Shown here: in pieces, positions 56,147 to 64,000 of the stretch
How the letters are laid out: each line of letters opens with the position of its first letter
How positions within the stretch are numbered: the stretch's first letter is position 1
Source: Thinopyrum elongatum
Taxonomy: Eukaryota; Streptophyta; Magnoliopsida; Poales; Poaceae
Reading direction: 5' to 3'
Assembly: GCA_011799875.1 (NCBI GenBank)
Contig: CM022302.1
Span: forward strand, 325,541,385 to 325,605,384
Length of the DNA stretch: 64,000 nucleotides
Program-made: the position numbers and the translations under genes
The notes under the pieces: model-generated
The model's database searches: none
What the model was told of the DNA's origin: nothing
Seen by the model: the letters and a program-made list of their open reading frames with translations, nothing else

Positions 56147-56963
56147 GGACATACGATGAGACCTCGACCATACGCCATTGGACACAAGGTGAACTCACTC
56201 CTCTTCGAACCATCACTTTCCACATGTGAGACATGGCTACTACCTCATGCATGGACCTTGTGTATACTTAGGCACAACCGAGATGACCATGGAGAATCAA
56301 AGGACCAAGGCCAAGCATGTAAGAGGAGAAGGAAGAAGAAGAACGGACAAGACAGAGCTTGCCCGGATGATCCGGACCCCCAGCCAGACGATCTGGACCA
56401 AGCCCGGATGATCCGGACTCCCACCCTGACGATCCGGGTAATGTGCCCCCAAGACACCCGAAGCCTGCTCGTCGAAGCCGGATGATCCGGACCAGGTCCC
56501 GGAACATCTAGACGGAGCCGGACATCCTGACCAGCTGCTGCCGCTACGACGCCTTTGGACGATCCGGACGGTCGCCCGGATCATCCGGACTCCTGACGCC
56601 CGGATCATCCATACCACCTTCCGGATCATCCGGCCTTGCCTGCGTGCATGTATCCGGGCCGAGGCCCATGTACCCACTTCGCCCCCTCACTTACCCAAGT
56701 GGATTCATGCCCCCTGCAATGGAAGATCCCCTCGTGGATTCAAGACCCCGTCTCCGGATCGGGAAGAACTACCGCCTCTTGTATCATCCCTTGTTTTGTT
56801 TGAATCTTGTATCACTCTTTATGTTCATGGATCTAGCACATGTGTGATCGTTCTTGTTGATTTGAGTGTTTCCCCTCGTGTTTCCTCTCGTGTGTTCGTC
56901 GTGTTCTTCGTAGGATCACCTCCACTTCCTGAAAGATCGGCCCTAGGGTTCCACCCTACATCA
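56086..56963 (+). repeat. X'' 3' LTR
   Basis: 878 bp, starting TGATGCGGAGCATCC and ending CCCTACATCA. It carries the CCGGATGATCCGG palindrome array at 56363-56633. The bases after it, GGGAG, would be the target duplication. Confidence 0.85.
56363..56633. repeat. CCGGATGATCCGG palindrome array in the X'' LTR
   Basis: Five exact 13-bp copies at 56363, 56404, 56478 (GATGATC form), 56576 and 56621 (GATCATC form). Degenerate copies lie between them, for example at about 56385, 56426, 56500, 56555 and 56599. Each is an inverted repeat around a central base. They lie about 280-550 bp from the LTR start, the same place as the different palindromes of X'. Confidence 0.85.
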
Positions 56964-57512
56964 GGGAGTCTAGTGGCTGGCTAGGTGGACGACGAGGTTG
57001 GGAGGGGAGAGGTTGGGGCGCGACGAGATTAGTCTACTGCGGTTGGCGTCGGCAAGCACGCGAGAAGCACGATAAGAAGAATATAGGAGTCTGTTGTAGT
57101 CACGCGAGAGAAGAACATGACCCAACAATAACATCAGGCCCAATGTGCTCGTTTTTCTTCTGGAGACCTAGGAATAAACGAGTCGAGTTAATTGCCGAAA
57201 ACTTCAAGGGGCTTTGTGCAAAAATACTGACGGTGCACGGGCAGAAGCAATCCGTACTTTATTAGTAGGTAAAGATATTATATTAGATATAGATAAGACA
57301 TGTGTTACCATGAAGAAAAACAAGTGTGCCTAAGATGTTTATGGGACGGGCCGTGTAACCCGGGGTGGGGTGCGCGCGTGGGCCTGGGCCAGGATGCGTG
57401 GCACGTGGGCCCGCATGTCACGGCTTGTGTACCAAGCATGCCGTGGGAGGCGGGTGCGGTCCGTTTACCCCAGGATGGGCGTGCCAGCCCGGGAACGTAT
57501 CTGGTGCACCAA
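56964..57512. other. Left flank of the gene island
   Basis: Sequence of mixed composition with no ORF of interest. The first 150 bp are GC-rich and could be a fragment of a gene start on the minus strand. The block near 57236-57290 (TACTTTATTAGTAGGTAAAGAT) has the look of a transposon end. Nothing is firm. Confidence 0.3.
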
Positions 57513-57896
57513 GGCAATTGGTGCTACCGGTGAACCGGACCCGTTGCACATTAAAAAAACGTTTTAAAAAATCTGAAAAAAAATTAGTGCACTGACACAA
57601 CATCAGTGTATGTTGTCACAAAAATTTAAATCAAAAATCAAAACACTGCTTGAGATACAAAAATGACAAATTTGACATGAATGTGCTAATGGGCCAAAAC
57701 TGAAGCCCAACTTGTGTTATGTACTATTCAGTGCCAATTTGTCATTTTTGTATCTCGAGCAATGTTTCGAATTTTAATTTGAATTTTTGTGACAACATAC
57801 ATTAATGTCGTGTCAATGCACTAATTTTTTTCTAAATTTTTACGAACATTTTTGAATGTGCAATGAAGGACCGGTGCACCGGTAGCATCAATTGCC
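57513..57896. mobile_element. Foldback MITE in the LWD1 promoter
   Basis: A 384-bp inverted repeat. The left end GGCAATTGGTGCTACCGGTG pairs with the right end CACCGGTAGCATCAATTGCC, and pairing continues inward through ACAACAT and ATACAAAAATGACAAAT to a loop near 57690-57730. No transposase. The target duplication is not clear. Its right edge is about 190 bp from the LWD1 start codon. Confidence 0.75.
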
Positions 57897-58088
57897 CGGA
57901 TACATCCCCGTGCCAGCCCATCTGGCCAGGTTTGGTTGTGAGTTTGTGACCTTCTTCCTGACCAAACCCTGAAACAGAACATCCTCACCGCATACCACTC
58001 TAACCCCCAAATCATCCGTTCCCCAAACACACACACAGACCGACCCCCCCCCCCCCGCGCGGCGGCGCAAGGGAGCTGCAGCGGTGAC

Positions 58089-59330
58089 ATGGGCGGTGGC
58101 GGCGCAGCCGGGGATGGCGACGGGTGGGCGGATCAGGACCAGGCCAACGGCGGGAGCCGCGGCGGGGGTGAGGCGAAGCGGTCGGAGATCTATACCTACG
58201 AGGCCGGGTGGCACATCTACGGTATGAACTGGAGCGTGCGGCGGGACAAGAAGTACCGCCTCGCCATCGCAAGTCTTCTCGAGCAGCTCGTCAATCGCGT
58301 GGAGGTGGTCCAGCTCGACGAGTCCACAGGTGACATCGCCCCCGTGCTCTCCTTCGACCACCCTTTCCCTCCCACCAAGTCCATGTTCGTCCCGGACCCC
58401 CAAGGCCTCCGCCCCGATCTGCTTGCCACCTCTGCAGACCTCCTTCGCATATGGCGCATCACGGACGACGACGCCGCTGCCCCGGGCGCTGCCGACTCCA
58501 ACAATGGTTCCGTCCGCTGCAACGGCGTGGGGGGGCCCGCTGGTCAGCAGCCGGGCGTCAAGCTGTGCTGCGAGCTTAACGGCAACCGCAACAGCGACTT
58601 CTGCGGCCCGCTCACCTCATTTGACTGGAACGACGCCGACCCACGCCGCATCGGAACATCATCCATCGATACCACCTGCACCATCTGGGACGTTGAACGT
58701 GAGGTAGTCGACACCCAGCTCATAGCCCATGACAAGGAGGTCTATGACATAGCTTGGGGTGGCGCTGGTGTCTTTGCATCTGTTTCTGCGGATGGCTCGG
58801 TCCGCGTGTTTGATCTTCGGGATAAGGAGCATTCCACAATCATCTATGAGAGTAGTTCTGGCGGCGGCTCCAATTCTGCTGCTACGGATGGTGGGGCTGT
58901 GTCGCCGACACCATTGGTTAGGCTGGGGTGGAACAAGCAGGACCCAAGGTATATGGCAACAATCATCATGGATAGCCCCAAGGTGGTCGTGCTTGACATT
59001 CGCTACCCAACACTGCCTGTCGTTGAACTCCACCGCCATCATGCTCCTGTCAATGCAATTGCATGGGCGCCTCACTCTTCTTGCCACATTTGCACAGCTG
59101 GGGATGACTCGCAAGCACTGATATGGGACCTCTCCTCCATGGGCACGGGGAACAATAGCGACGGCAATGGAAATGGCAATGCTGCTGCAGCTGCAGCCGC
59201 AGAGGGTGGTCTTGACCCTATATTGGCTTACACTGCAGGGGCGGAGGTGGAGCAGCTGCAGTGGTCAGCTACCCAGCCTGACTGGGTTGCCATTGTATTC
59301 GCCAATAAACTGCAGATTCTCAGGGTCTGA
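58089..59330 (+). CDS. LWD1: LIGHT-REGULATED WD1-like WD40 protein
   Basis: A complete 413-codon intronless gene. The start ATG (58089) has a Gly/Ala-rich N-terminus, and conserved sequence begins at about residue 29 ([28 protein letters not shown]). WD-type strand ends are visible at about 119-124 (LRIWRI), 197-202 (CTIWDV), 238-245 (VRVFDLRD), 299-305 and 343-350 (ALIWDLSS); with less regular blades this fits a seven-bladed propeller. The C-terminus KLQILRV is diagnostic of the TTG1/LWD family, and the body is closer to LWD1/LWD2 than to TTG1. In Arabidopsis LWD proteins act in the nucleus as co-activators in the circadian clock and photoperiodic flowering; that role here is by homology. 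It is longer than the roughly 346-residue Arabidopsis protein because of loops at about 125-157, 256-273 and 352-372, the last with an Ala run. No internal stop or shift. Confidence 0.95.
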   Translation: MGGGGAAGDGDGWADQDQANGGSRGGGEAKRSEIYTYEAGWHIYGMNWSVRRDKKYRLAIASLLEQLVNRVEVVQLDESTGDIAPVLSFDHPFPPTKSMFVPDPQGLRPDLLATSADLLRIWRITDDDAAAPGAADSNNGSVRCNGVGGPAGQQPGVKLCCELNGNRNSDFCGPLTSFDWNDADPRRIGTSSIDTTCTIWDVEREVVDTQLIAHDKEVYDIAWGGAGVFASVSADGSVRVFDLRDKEHSTIIYESSSGGGSNSAATDGGAVSPTPLVRLGWNKQDPRYMATIIMDSPKVVVLDIRYPTLPVVELHRHHAPVNAIAWAPHSSCHICTAGDDSQALIWDLSSMGTGNNSDGNGNGNAAAAAAAEGGLDPILAYTAGAEVEQLQWSATQPDWVAIVFANKLQILRV

Positions 59331-59966
59331 TTTCTTACATTCTAGCTTTATCAATGGTGGGGCAGAAAGAGGCAAAGAAGCCCATCATGGATGATGAGAG
59401 TTCAGGCAATGGGAGGATGGTAATTTTGCTTTTGCTTCAGTGATGTATGTTGCACACAGCTGATATGTGTGCTGAGTTGCTGATAGAAATGATGGTTCAC
59501 TAGGTAGAAGCTGGAGTTGACAATGAACTGAGTTGTTAAGAGTAATTAGAGTTATAGGATTAGTGTTGGTGATACTGAACTAAATCACTGTTATTTAAAT
59601 TGCTCGACTCTAGTACTGCTGTTAACTTGCTTATTGCTGCAATTGTCACAAACTTCTGTGTGTGCTTATGTTGTTTCAGTCCCTTCATATCTTTTCTGCT
59701 GTGTCATTTTTGTATTTAGGGCAAGTAGGAACACACTTGTTTTAATTGTTCATTTGGTTGAACTCTTGCCATTTTGTTCAGTTTGCATCCCATTACTCAT
59801 TGTTTAGTTAGTAGGTAGAATATTAGCTGGTGGTTTATCCTTTTGTTTTGGGTTCCTACTGCTGGTGTAGGTGACTTATATGTGGTTGATAAGAAATGGC
59901 TTCTGTTGATTTGACGCAGCAGAGAAATGGAAAAGCCATTGTTTTCCAAGGAAGGCAAATATAATA
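59331..59966 (+). other. 3' flank of LWD1
   Basis: T-rich sequence typical of a plant 3' UTR and downstream region. No second gene is seen. I cannot place the poly(A) site with confidence. Confidence 0.5.
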
Positions 59967-60089
59967 CTCCCTCCGTCCCAAAATTCTTGTCTTAGATTTG
60001 TCTAGATACGGATGTATCTAACACTAAGACGTAACTAGATACATCTGTAGTTAGACAAATCTAAGACAAGAATTTTGCGACGGAGGGAG
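59967..60089. mobile_element. Stowaway MITE (123 bp)
   Basis: Inverted repeat beginning CTCCCTCCGTCCCAAAATTC and ending in its complement, CGGAGGGAG, with TA on both sides (59965-59966 and 60090-60091). The ends and TA target are those of Stowaway (Tc1/Mariner-type) MITEs. The arms pair almost along their whole length. Confidence 0.92.
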
Positions 60090-60119
60090 TACAAGTTTCC
60101 ACTTTGGCTTTATTTCAGT

Positions 60120-60445
60120 TTACCTCTACAACGTGTTTGGTTCGGGGGAATTAGAGATGGGGAATGGGAGTTGAGGGGTGAGAAGATTAAAAATCCACTG
60201 TTTGATTAGAGGGAGTAGGAGTTTAAGTGGGAAGGGGAATGGGAGTTGGAGAAGCCAATTCCCACCGATTTCATCCCAAGGGGTACCCTGTTAATTCGTG
60301 AGCAGAGTTTTATCCCACGCCAATTCCCATCATACACCAAACAAGGGAATGGGAGTAAAAATCTACTTCCCATGCCTAATCCCTTAATAAACACCCTTGT
60401 GCAAACTCTCATTTCCTTGCCAAGTGTTTACCAAACAGGCTGCTA
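60120..60445. mobile_element. MITE-like element with TGTTTGG ends
   Basis: Left end near GTGTTTGGTTC and right end CCAAACAGGC, with internal inverted pieces (GGGGAATGGGAG / CAATTCCCATC). It is probably a non-autonomous hAT- or Harbinger-type element. Exact limits and target duplication are unclear. Confidence 0.45.
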
Positions 60446-60559
60446 GTATTTGAGCTCTCATAAGTTTTCTTTAGTTGTTTCTTTGTGTGAATATGAGAAT
60501 TATATGTTTCGGCTAGACAAGAAAGAAATGAGTGCTTCTCCAGAATCGGTAACTATATA

Positions 60560-60638
60560 CTCCCTCTGTCCCATAATATAAGAGCATTTTTGACATCAGT
60601 GGTGTCAAAAACGCTTTTACATTATGGGACGGAGGGAG
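60560..60638. mobile_element. Stowaway MITE (79 bp)
   Basis: Starts CTCCCTCTGTCCCATAATAT and ends GGGACGGAGGGAG, with TA on both sides (60558-60559 and 60639-60640). The arms pair around a central TCAGTGGTG. Confidence 0.9.
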
Positions 60639-60668
60639 TACTACTTAAAGATAGATAGAATGGACATG

Positions 60669-61047
60669 GAGCATATGAGCTCGATCTCATATGCACCCTT
60701 TGCTACAGTAAATCTAAAAAAATGTTAAAAAACCCCCAAAAATCTGATTTTTTTTTTTGGCAATAGACATTGATGTGTGTTTCACATGCGTGCAAATTTT
60801 CACGGTGAAATGACATTTGTGGAGGTCCGAGCAAAACAAATAAAATTGATGCTCCAAAAAGACTTTGGAAGCATTTGGAGCATCGATTTTTTTTTTTTTG
60901 CAAGACATCCATGGATGTTATTTCATCACAAAAAATTGCACGCATGTGAAAAACACTTCAATGTTTGTTGCCTTTTTAATTTTTTTTTAATTTGTTTAGT
61001 ATTTTTGTTCGGATTTTACTGTAGCCCGTGAGCTCCACCTCACGAGA
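60669..61047. mobile_element. Foldback element, unclassified
   Basis: Ends are imperfect inverted repeats: GAGCTCGATCTCATATGC...CTACAGTAAATC on the left against GATTTTACTGTAGCCCGTGAGCTC on the right. Internally TTTCACATGCGTGCAA faces TTGCACGCATGTGAAA, and GCATTTGGAGCATCGAT faces ATTGATGCTCCAA. About 380 bp with T-runs of 10-13 bases. It looks like a MITE; no clear duplication. Confidence 0.6.
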
Positions 61048-61734
61048 GCACTTTTGTGATAAAAGTAAAGTACAGAGGTATCAACACAGTCGCAATCATG
61101 AGGCTCCATAATGACAATGGGTTAGGTTCTGAGGAAGGTTACTTTGGATGATGGAATATTCGATGTTCTAGTTGCTTGTTGAGATACTATCTCCAAATCA
61201 ACTTATCCAACAATTAATGCCCAAATTGGCCCAAATTGTTTGGATCAACGTTTGAAATTCCTCGGCCTGGCCCCAATACGGGGGAGCTCTGAGGGAACCC
61301 GAATGTCTACCATGTCTGACTGCAACCTTGCAGCCACCCAAAACCTAGTTGGCGCTTGCCTATTTCAACAATCCCCTCACTCCCTTGTCCCAAACCTTGC
61401 ACCCTCTGTCCTAGTCATCGTCGCCTGCCTGTTCTGCCTCTTTGCGATCGATCTGTTGGAACCTATCACGAGGTTCGTCGCCCCGTCGCACCTGGAGAAG
61501 TCTGATCGTTGCGGTGGTGGTGGTCGCACCTGGAGAAGCCTGATCGTTGCGGTGGTGGTGGATGAGGCGACTATGCTGGAGGCGGAGTCCGCGGAGCAGC
61601 CCTGCCCAACAAGCCCTTCCCAACACAGGTTTGAAATGTCCAGATGATTTTCTGTTTAATCTAAAAGAGAGCAGAAGGTCGCAAGACACGAGATCTATGC
61701 GGCGATGCCCGCTGTATCGCAATACCTAGACTGG
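61048..61734. other. Unassigned stretch
   Basis: Contains a short duplicated block (CACCTGGAGAAG-(C/T)CTGATCGTTGCGGTGG at about 61490 and 61530). There are open frames of up to 135 codons (61240-61647, plus) without a recognisable domain. It may belong to the Gypsy remnant that follows. Confidence 0.3.
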
Positions 61735-62075
61735 TTCGAGCCGGCTATCTCCTTTGGATGAGGCGATCACCTGGATCACGTTCCCCATCCAAGGGAAGCC
61801 GCCTTGGTGCTTGGTCCCATCATTGAAGGTTGTTTACCTGAACAAGGTGCTCATGGACAGCGACAGTAGCCTGAATCTCCTGTAACTAGAGACAATGGAG
61901 AAAAAGGGCATCTCGCCTCGGGCCGATCCAGACTAGATTTCATGACCTTGCTCCCGGTAAGGAGTATGTGCCCTTGGCCAGATCATCCTCGACGTGGTTT
62001 TTGGCATGCCGGTGAATTACTGTGTAGAAAACTTATATTTTGAGGTAGCCCCCTTTCTTAAGCTACAGTAAATCC
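61735..62075 (+). pseudogene. Gypsy (Tat-type) protease remnant
   Basis: A degenerate frame reading EAITWITFP, LVPSLKVVYLNKVLMDSDSSLNLL, then GKEYVPLGQIILDVVFGMPVNY. This is the Tat-type protease region: the active site is usually MDGGSSLN, here MDSDSSLN. Several stops (about 61880, 61934 and 61941). It is a separate, older insertion than the others. Confidence 0.6.
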
Positions 62076-62089
62076 TTGTTAATGATGCC

Positions 62090-63391
62090 ATGTCATCATA
62101 ATTAAATTTTTTCTAAACCTCACTTGTTCAAAACTAAGTTCAAATACAAATTCATATAACAAGTCAAATTATAGTTTCATAAATCAGTGAACTAAAAATG
62201 TTCAAAATGTTACAAATATTCACTAACTAATTAACAAACAACAACCAACATTTTTGGAAATATTTATTTACCCTAAAAGAATTAAAACAGGGGCCAAGAC
62301 AATGTTTTAGCTGCTTTTATAATTTATAAAAATTCTAATCTATTTATTTGAATGCCTAACTTTTTGTGGCAGTGGCCTGAGTTATAACACTATTTAAGGA
62401 GCAATATATTTATTAAAACTAAATTACTTTAGAAAATAAAAACAAAACAGAAATAAATAAAAGAAAAAAAGAATAGAAAAAGGAATCAGCCCACCCCCTG
62501 TCCCCCTGGGCCTTGGCCCACTACACGGCCCAGCCCACCAGCCCCGGTCGGCTTCAACCTCCTGCTACCGAGGAAGCCGACCGAGAACGCACGCCCCTCA
62601 CCGCCCCCGCCAAACCCGCTCGCCGCCCCGTGCAGCTACAGCGCCGGAGGGGATAAGGCCTCCGCCCCTCGGCCTCGTCGACACCTCCCCTTCCACTTCC
62701 CCCCTCGCTCTCCCTCGCCCTCTCTCTCTCTGTACCGCTCACCCGAACGGGGGAATCGCCACGCGCACCGTCGTCTGCGTGCTCCGGCTTCACCCCGAGC
62801 TGCGACCGGTCGTCCAGCAGCTCCGCCCGCCTCTCCTTCTTCATCTGCGCCTTTGGATCGGGGCTGGGGAGTGCCGCCGCCGTCGCCGCGTCCTCTTCCC
62901 CAACCTCGGGTCGCCGCCGTCCACCTCGTCGATCCGTCGCTCCGGTCCCCTTCCGACCTCCCCGAGCATGCCACCGGACTCGCGGTGAGCTCCTCCTCCG
63001 AATCCCCATCACCCCGGTCTCGATTCGTTGGCGTAGTCGCCTGTACGAGCCGGCGGCCGCCATGGCCGAACCTTAGTGTCCGCGTACGCGCGCCTGCTGC
63101 TCCTTGCGCTGCTGTGCTTGCCGCCTCTGCTCTACTACGCTGCTGCTACCTATTGCCGCTCCGCTGCCCTGCTCGCCGCTCGCTGCCGCCCGCGCCCCCT
63201 GCTCCGGCTACTGCCGCTGCGTGCTGCGGCGCTGCCTACTGCAGCTGCTTCGCCTATGCGCGCCCGCCCTACGCCCACACCGCGCGCCTAGCCGAGAGCT
63301 GGCCGTGCCCCGAGCGTGCGAGCACGCCCGCCTCCCTAGTGCTACGCTGTTGCATGCTGCTGGGGCTGCTGGCTACAGCCGCCGGCGTCCC
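62090..63391 (+). mobile_element. Probable LTR interior of a Tekay-like Gypsy element
   Basis: AT-rich sequence to about 62490, then CAGCCCACCCCC and GGGCCTTGGCCCA, then a GC-rich part with long meaningless frames. This composition and order resemble long Triticeae chromodomain-Gypsy LTRs. It is interrupted by the LTR start at 63392. I saw no direct match inside the window, so the call is tentative. Confidence 0.35.
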
Positions 63392-64000
63392 TGTGTCACA
63401 CCCTGATTTTCATGACACAACATTTAGTAATAATTAAGCATAAAAATTGGGTCCAACAAAAACTTTTGTGTTGACTTGGTCTCTACTTTGATTTAGATTT
63501 TTTGTTTGGTGTTTGCAAGTGCTCTAAAAATCAAATAAATCCTCCAACTCTTATACTCCTCCTTGATCCAAAACTTTGCTCAATGATCATGCCATGTGTA
63601 TAGGACATAAAAGTATTTTATTACAAAAATAATTTGGCCAAAAAGTATTTTCTAAATTAGGTTTTTCAAAAACCCCTGACTTCTGGCTTGAACTACAAGT
63701 ACCTAAGTTAACATGACAAAAATCTTTCAAGAATTATATTTGAATCCTATTAGATATAGGACTCCATAAAACCACAAAAATATTATTTAAAAAGTTATTT
63801 TGCTATTTTATTTAAAGGCTTTTTCTTAAGGCCAGAAATGGTCTTTAATAGGTAAAAATTATTTTAATATTTCAAAAATATTTGAGAAAATTTAGGGAGA
63901 CTTAGTGGACATATATAGTCCATATATATGAGTTTAAACACATGGTCATGGCCAAAATATTGGACAAAACCCTCCAAAACCACTTCTGCATAATTCAAGG
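63392..64000 (+). mobile_element. Start of a Tekay-like LTR, leaving the window
   Basis: TGTGTCACACCCTGATTTTC resembles the minus-strand start of the T1 LTR (TGTGACACCCTGATTTTGG). An AT-rich stretch follows without coding signal, as in T1 and the solo LTR. The true first base is 63392 or 63394. Confidence 0.6.

Larger units (their letters stand above)
53799..56963 (+). mobile_element. X'': 3' part of a plus-strand X element
   Basis: Contains the interior end, a polypurine tract (CAAGGGGGGG near 56072-56081) and the 3' LTR (56086-56963). gag and pol are missing on the left. The family is fixed by the LTR, which matches 1-155 and 23308-24163. Confidence 0.8.

Noticed and set aside
56363..56633. 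CRISPR-like regular repeats
   Set aside because: The repeats are 13-bp palindromes with irregular spacing and similar spacers inside a plant LTR. They are not a CRISPR array.
57888..58403. Minus-strand ORF of 171 codons over the LWD1 start
   Set aside because: It is the complement of the LWD1 5' end in GC-rich DNA; the plus-strand gene is conserved.
62853..63437. Plus-strand ORF of 194 codons, Pro/Ala/Cys-rich, with a hydrophobic Leu-rich overlapping frame
   Set aside because: The GC-rich composition explains the open frames in several phases. The region looks like LTR interior, and the frame runs across the LTR border at 63392.

Overview
The window is a piece of a large, repeat-dense grass genome, almost certainly Triticeae (wheat, Aegilops, barley or rye). 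It consists of LTR retrotransposons nested several levels deep, a LINE, CACTA and MITE transposons, and one recognisable cellular gene. There is no bacterial gene organisation, and I saw no tRNA, rRNA or CRISPR array.

Layout. Positions 1-155 are the end of a Gypsy LTR (called family X here). It lies against a plus-strand Tat-type Gypsy element, G1 (156-18016), which is itself split by a complete chromodomain (Tekay-like) Gypsy element, T1 (511-12775, minus strand, duplication TAGAG). Next come unassigned sequence and a CACTA right end (18017-20576); the LTR, leader and gag of a minus-strand X copy (20577-24163); and the 5' half of a SIRE/Maximus-like Copia element (24164-28082, minus). After a Tekay-like LTR remnant (28083-28772) there is an L1-type LINE (28773 to about 35995) carrying a 4.0-kb solo LTR (31415-35432, duplication GCTGT). 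A 17.5-kb Tat-type element (36246-53758, minus, duplication CTATG) follows. Inside its protease region sits a complete Tat-type element of the G1 family, N2 (40905-50668, minus, duplication GCAGG). Then comes the 3' part of a plus-strand X copy with a very long unusual ORF (53777-56146) and an LTR with palindromic repeats (56086-56963).

The gene island begins near 57000. An intact intronless WD40 gene, LWD1-like (58089-59330), is bordered by a foldback MITE about 190 bp upstream of its ATG and by at least three MITE-like elements downstream. Beyond about 61.7 kb the sequence returns to decayed Gypsy protease and LTR material, and another LTR starts near 63392 and leaves the window.

Polyprotein order in the Gypsy elements is conventional (gag, protease, RT, RNase H, integrase), but every element has stop codons or frameshifts, so none looks autonomous as it stands. 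Four features go beyond routine annotation. The Tat-type elements carry TATA-containing units in antisense between pol and the 3' LTR, one of them encoding a B3-like domain. The X LTRs carry short palindrome arrays whose sequence differs between copies at the same LTR position. T1 has an extra ORF upstream of gag. The X element has a huge His/Cys/Met-rich ORF running into its 3' LTR. The only strong candidate for a working host gene is LWD1; all element calls rest on motifs, boundaries and target duplications read directly from the sequence.
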